From Halostagnicola sp. A-GB9-2 (GTDB lineage: Archaea > Halobacteriota > Halobacteria > Halobacteriales > Natrialbaceae), in assembly GCF_030068615.1 (NCBI RefSeq), contig NZ_JASJOC010000001.1, positions 682,001-746,000 on the forward strand: DNA of 64,000 nucleotides. Direction: 5' to 3'. The translations under genes were made by a program, and so were the position numbers. Numbering within the stretch: position 1 is the stretch's first letter; every line of letters begins with the position of its first letter. The notes below the pieces were generated by a model. The model made no database searches, was not told the DNA's origin, and worked only from the letters and a program-made list of their open reading frames with translations. Positions 60,571 through 64,000 of the stretch are shown here, piece by piece.

Positions 60571-61305
60571 ATGACTGATGGGCTAGAGCGCGACGTTGCC
60601 GAAACCGAAGCGGTCACACAGCGGCGGGACGACGTGACCGCTCGAGTACGATCACACGCGGGCCAGATCGCCCGCGAACTCGCCCTGTTGCAGGGCGGCG
60701 ACTACGGTCAGGAGACGTTCGACACGGAAGCCGCGACGTGGACGGTAAAATACGAGGGCGGCGACATCCAGTATCTCCGACACAAGCCAAACTCCGGCGA
60801 CGAAACGTACGTCGTCTCGACCAAACAGCCGGCCGATCCCGAGGCGCTCGAGGTGGCGATGGAAGACTACGGGGCGTTCATCGACGCGTACAACGAGTAC
60901 GTCGCGTCGTTCGACGACGTGCTCGAGGACGTTCCCGAGGAGTTCCCGGCGATCGAATCGGCGGCAGATCTCGTCGCAGAACGCGACCGGATCGTCCGGC
61001 GGATTCACGACGCCGCGACCCAGATGGCCGGGCAGTTACACCGCTATGAAGGCGAGTACGGAACCTACTCGACGACGATATCGGGGACCCGCTGGGAGCT
61101 CAAGTGGGACGGCAACGAGGTGTCGTACCTTCGCGTCGGCGGCTCCGACGGAACCTATCTCGTCTCGCAGTACGGCCCGCCCGCCGCATCCGAACTCCGG
61201 CGGCTCGCCGACGACGTGGGGGCGTTCGTCGACTCGTTCAACGACGAGGTGGCCGCCCTGGAATCCGATCTCTCGGAAGTGTCACTGGGTACCGACGGGC
61301 GGTAA
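60571..61305 (+). CDS. Protein made of two tandem ~95-aa copies, unknown function
   Basis: A 244-aa acidic protein with a clear internal duplication. Copy one runs from RSHAGQIARELALLQGGDYG through TWTVKYEGGDIQYLRHK, YVVSTKQPADPEALE and YGAFIDAYNEYVASF. Copy two runs from RIHDAATQMAGQLHRYEGEYG through RWELKWDGNEVSYLRVG, YLVSQYGPPAASELR and VGAFVDSFNDEVAAL. Each copy is helix, four-strand sheet, helix. I recognise no named domain. Upstream GTG/ATG starts would add basic, non-repeated residues, so ATG 60571 is preferred. A dimer-like, ligand-binding role is possible. Confidence 0.7.
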   Translation: MTDGLERDVAETEAVTQRRDDVTARVRSHAGQIARELALLQGGDYGQETFDTEAATWTVKYEGGDIQYLRHKPNSGDETYVVSTKQPADPEALEVAMEDYGAFIDAYNEYVASFDDVLEDVPEEFPAIESAADLVAERDRIVRRIHDAATQMAGQLHRYEGEYGTYSTTISGTRWELKWDGNEVSYLRVGGSDGTYLVSQYGPPAASELRRLADDVGAFVDSFNDEVAALESDLSEVSLGTDGR

Positions 61306-61523
61306 ACGCGATCCAAACACGGGCGGTCCCGATCGCGGCGACTGTGGCTCGAGTCGCCGTTTGTCACGTGTAGGTGATGATTTCTCGGTTTCACGCACCC
61401 CTTACATCGGGCCCGATAATTGACAGTCTCTGCCTACGAACAGTTCAGCGAGGAAAGTATTCGACAATCAGGGTAACTGACTATCTCCCTTTTGGCGATC
61501 TCGCACCCACCGTACAGTGTCTA

Positions 61524-62663
61524 ATGATGACAACACGACGCGCAACGCTATCGGCGATTGGCGCACTGGGAGCGGGAGCGGCGCTTACTGGATCGGCACT
61601 GGCGGTCGGCGAACACGAAGACGACGAGCGAGCGCCGGACGACGAGACCGGCGACGATGAGGTTCCCGACGGAGTCTCGGCGGTTCGAGTCGCTCACTTC
61701 TCGCCGGACGCGCCGGCGGTCGATATCTACCTCGATGGTGAACAGGTTCTCGAGTCGGTCGGCTACAACGACGTGACGCCGTATCTCGAGATCGAGCCCG
61801 GAACAGCGGCGGTGACGATCACCGCGGCGGGCGACGCGGAAGCCGTCGTCTTCGAGGACGACGTTCACTTCGGGCAGGCGTTCTATACGGTCGCGGCGAT
61901 CGGCGAGCTCGAGGCCGACACGTTCAGCCCGCTGATCCTGACCGACGCCGGATCCGCGTTGATTCGGCTCGCACATGCGTCCCCGGACGCGCCTGCGGTC
62001 GACGTGGTCGGTAACGACGGTTCGATGGACCTGTTCGAAAACGTCTCGTTCGGCATGGCGACGAACTACGTCGCGCTTCCCGCCGGCAGTTACAGCCTCG
62101 ACGTGCTCCCCGCTGCGAACGGAGCCGAGGAGCCGGACGCGGGTGGCGAGGCTCCCGAGTACGATGGCGATGGAGCCGACGAGACAGAACACGACGTGGA
62201 CCAAAACGGAGACGGCGATCACGACAAGGTGATGGACGACGAGGATGGCACAGAAGACAACTACGAGAACGACCAGGTTGCAAACGGCCCCGACGAGGCC
62301 GGAGAGGCAGTTGCCAGCGTCGACGTGACCCTCGAGCAAGGCGGCGCGTACACCGCCTACGCGATCGGCTACCTCGAGCCGGAAGCGAACGAGGAAGCGT
62401 TCGACGTCGCCCTTACCGAAGACGGTCCGATGGCGTTAGTCGAAGACGACGACCCGACGGACCCTGCCGAACCCGAGCCCGAGGACGAAGCCCCCGAAGC
62501 GGCAGACGACGATGCTGAGGAGTACCAGGACGAACCTGACGCCGAGGCCGCTCCAGAAGACGATGCAGGTCCGGACGAGGTGACTGAACCCGACAACGAG
62601 TACGACGGTGACAACGAGTCGGCAAACGGCAACGGACCCGCCGGTAACGAGACGGACTACTGA
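61524..62663 (+). CDS. Secreted DUF4397 domain protein
   Basis: A 379-aa exported protein. Residues 1-28 (MMTTRRATLSAIGALGAGAA) are a signal with twin Arg, likely Tat. The DUF4397 domain follows in two beta-rich units, each opening with RVAHFSPDAPAVDIYLDG or RLAHASPDAPAVDVVG. Unit one continues VLESVGYNDVTPYLEIEPG and unit two VSFGMATNYVALPAGSY. A long acidic linker splits the second unit, and the C-terminal ~90 residues are an Asp/Glu/Pro-rich tail without a membrane anchor. Such proteins sit at the cell surface or in the medium. Function unknown. Confidence 0.85.
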   Translation: MMTTRRATLSAIGALGAGAALTGSALAVGEHEDDERAPDDETGDDEVPDGVSAVRVAHFSPDAPAVDIYLDGEQVLESVGYNDVTPYLEIEPGTAAVTITAAGDAEAVVFEDDVHFGQAFYTVAAIGELEADTFSPLILTDAGSALIRLAHASPDAPAVDVVGNDGSMDLFENVSFGMATNYVALPAGSYSLDVLPAANGAEEPDAGGEAPEYDGDGADETEHDVDQNGDGDHDKVMDDEDGTEDNYENDQVANGPDEAGEAVASVDVTLEQGGAYTAYAIGYLEPEANEEAFDVALTEDGPMALVEDDDPTDPAEPEPEDEAPEAADDDAEEYQDEPDAEAAPEDDAGPDEVTEPDNEYDGDNESANGNGPAGNETDY

Positions 62664-62998
62664 CGCAGAGGCTGGCCTCACAGAAGATTCCTCCTTTTGG
62701 TCACTGCGATGGAATCAGCTTCCGTAGTCGAGAACGGAGAGCGTCTTCGTCTCCTAATACTGTTTGACCAGTCGTCCATTCTATCCTCATCCGTCCGGAT
62801 AAACCAACCAATTCAGTCCATTCTGTCCTCATCGCACCCGAATGACCCGAGCAGTACGGACACGACAACGAGTCGACGCTCGAGGACTGTTATGCTGGAC
62901 TATTCTACCATCCGAACAGCCTGAAACGCCACTCGAGGGGCGTTGGTAGCTACCGATTCGAGGAGGAAGGAGTGAAGAAAGCGTCGGCACACGACCGA
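62664..62998. other. Gap without a supported gene
   Basis: About 335 bp between the DUF4397 gene and the PadR gene. It holds two copies of TCCATTCTRTCCTCATC (62774 and 62818), otherwise nothing recognisable. Confidence 0.4.
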
Positions 62999-63274
62999 TC
63001 AGGCGTCGACGTACCGTTGTATCCACTCCTGTCGTTGTTCGAGAATGCGTCGACCCTTTGGGGTCAACGCGTAGTAGTTCGTCCGCCGGTCGATCTCTCC
63101 TTTCTCGACGAGTTCGAACTCGACGAGCGTATCGAGGTTCGGATACAGTCGACCGTGCGTAACTGGTTGGTCGATGTACCTGTTAATATCGTCCAGAATC
63201 TGCTGACCGGACGGACGGTCCATTCCTGCAATAACGTACAACAAGTCGCGTTGGAATCCTGTTAGCTGGTCCAT
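62999..63274 (-). CDS. PadR family transcriptional regulator
   Basis: A 91-aa winged-helix protein consisting of the PadR DNA-binding domain only. It reads MDQLTGFQRDLLYVIAGMDR, then SGQQILDDINRYIDQPVTHG, RLYPNLDTLVEFELVEKGE and NYYALTPKGRRILEQRQEW. The wing motif YALTPKGR is diagnostic. Single-domain PadR regulators are common in haloarchaea. It is transcribed divergently from the NUDIX gene, with 180 bp between them, so it could control itself or that gene. Confidence 0.9.
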   Translation of the reverse strand: MDQLTGFQRDLLYVIAGMDRPSGQQILDDINRYIDQPVTHGRLYPNLDTLVEFELVEKGEIDRRTNYYALTPKGRRILEQRQEWIQRYVDA

Positions 63275-63453
63275 GGATCACCCTCTGAGTAACGACCTTC
63301 ATCGATCTATGGCTTTGTTATAGAGCGTGTACGTTCTCCGAAGCGGTTTCGTTCGTCTCGAGGTGCAGTGATTACTCGCTACGGTTTTGCTTCGATGGCT
63401 CGATCGGAGCCACTGTCGCTGTATTTTTGCGGGCGACCGGCGTATCGGCCGGC

Positions 63454-64000
63454 ATGGACGAGGATTCGCTCGCGTGGGAGACGACCGACAGCACGGTAGC
63501 CTACTCCTGTCCGGGCTTCGATATCGTTAACGAGACCGTTCAGCTTCCCGATGGGACCGAAACCGATTTCGATTACCTCACCGAGCCGCCCAGCGTGTGC
63601 ATCCTTCCGCTGACCCCCGATGGAGACGTCGTCTGCATCGAGGAGTGGAGACAGGCGGTTTCCAGAGTCAACCGTGGGCTCCCCGTCGGCGGCACCGAAT
63701 CCGACGACGTCGACCTCGAGGCAGCCGCTCGACGAGAACTTCGCGAGGAGACCGGCTACGAAGCGGACTCCCTCGAGTCGCTCGTAACGGTCGAGCCTGC
63801 CAACGGATTCGCCGACACGGTCGTTCACTTCTTCGTCGCACGAGGCTGTCGGCCGACGGCCGACCAGCAACTCGATCACGACGAGAGCATCCGAGTCGCG
63901 ACGACGACGCTCAAGGAGCTTACCGAAGCCGTCGCCGACGGAACGATCCGTGACGGCCGGACGGTTCTCGCACTCTCGTACTATCGACTCTTCGGAAACG
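63454..64000 (+). CDS. NUDIX hydrolase (3' end beyond window)
   Basis: 182 codons are present before the window ends. The Nudix box GGTESDDVDLEAAARRELRE plus ETGYEAD matches G-x5-E-x7-R-E-U-x-E-E-x-G-U in full. Upstream strands (PPSVCILPLTPDGDVVCIEE, WRQAVSRVNRGLPVGG) resemble ADP-ribose pyrophosphatases, whose WRQ-x9-ELP segment sits in the same place. ADP-sugar hydrolysis is therefore likely. ATG 63454 directly precedes the conserved region. Only the last few residues appear to be missing. Confidence 0.88.
   Translation, partial: MDEDSLAWETTDSTVAYSCPGFDIVNETVQLPDGTETDFDYLTEPPSVCILPLTPDGDVVCIEEWRQAVSRVNRGLPVGGTESDDVDLEAAARRELREETGYEADSLESLVTVEPANGFADTVVHFFVARGCRPTADQQLDHDESIRVATTTLKELTEAVADGTIRDGRTVLALSYYRLFGN

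Noticed and set aside
1-64000. CRISPR arrays
   Set aside because: No series of regularly spaced identical 25-40 bp repeats with unique spacers was seen. The repeated blocks found are tandem, paired or structured.

Overview
The window is a piece of a haloarchaeal chromosome, most like the Natrinema/Haloterrigena group. The host parts are GC-rich and full of CTCGAG-type codons. The proteins are strongly acidic, many genes sit 25-30 bases after a TATA-like box with little or no leader, and the informational genes are archaeal: L44e, S27e, aIF2-alpha, Nop10, TrmY and an initiator tRNA-Met. The genus is an inference.

Positions 1-12.9 kb are core metabolism: two phosphoribosyltransferases, an HD phosphohydrolase, a MATE exporter, MTA phosphorylase, a thiolase/DUF35 pair, an M42 peptidase, TrkA, CoaBC, and a truncated M48 peptidase. 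Positions 12.9-25.7 kb hold two converging Dpp-type ABC clusters. The left one (SBP-B-C) has no ATPase; the right one (SBP-B-C-D-F) has two. The left binding protein appears to be a natural circular permutant of the right one. A 2 kb patch of small haloarchaeal genes, flanked by two copies of a structured 80-100 bp repeat, lies between the clusters.

Positions 26-33.9 kb hold an initiator tRNA-Met with two degenerate copies of its 3' end nearby. Then come GtrA, the L44e-S27e-aIF2alpha-Nop10-PAC2 gene string, a LysE exporter, TrmY, a small kinase and tRNA-Pro(CGG).

Positions 33.97-59.46 kb form an integrated element of about 25.5 kb in the 3' end of tRNA-Pro. A perfect 24-bp copy of that 3' end lies at 59437-59460 with a tyrosine recombinase beside it, and a second, imperfect scar follows at 59596-59616. 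The element is visibly poorer in GC than the host. It carries no recognisable capsid genes but is rich in defence-like genes: (1) a three-gene cassette of a double-GHKL ATPase/histidine kinase, a receiver-domain protein and an unknown; (2) a compact operon of N6-adenine methyltransferase, PLD-nuclease/SF2 helicase, a 59-aa protein, a DndD/SMC-like ATPase with a zinc hook, a 126-aa protein and an SH3-like small protein; (3) three separate PD-(D/E)XK-like nuclease candidates. It also has a second short recombinase, small zinc-ribbon and HTH proteins, decayed gene fragments, and three copies of a 51-bp promoter module facing different genes.

Positions 59.5-64 kb return to host sequence: an internally duplicated protein, a secreted DUF4397 protein, a PadR regulator and a NUDIX hydrolase cut by the window edge.
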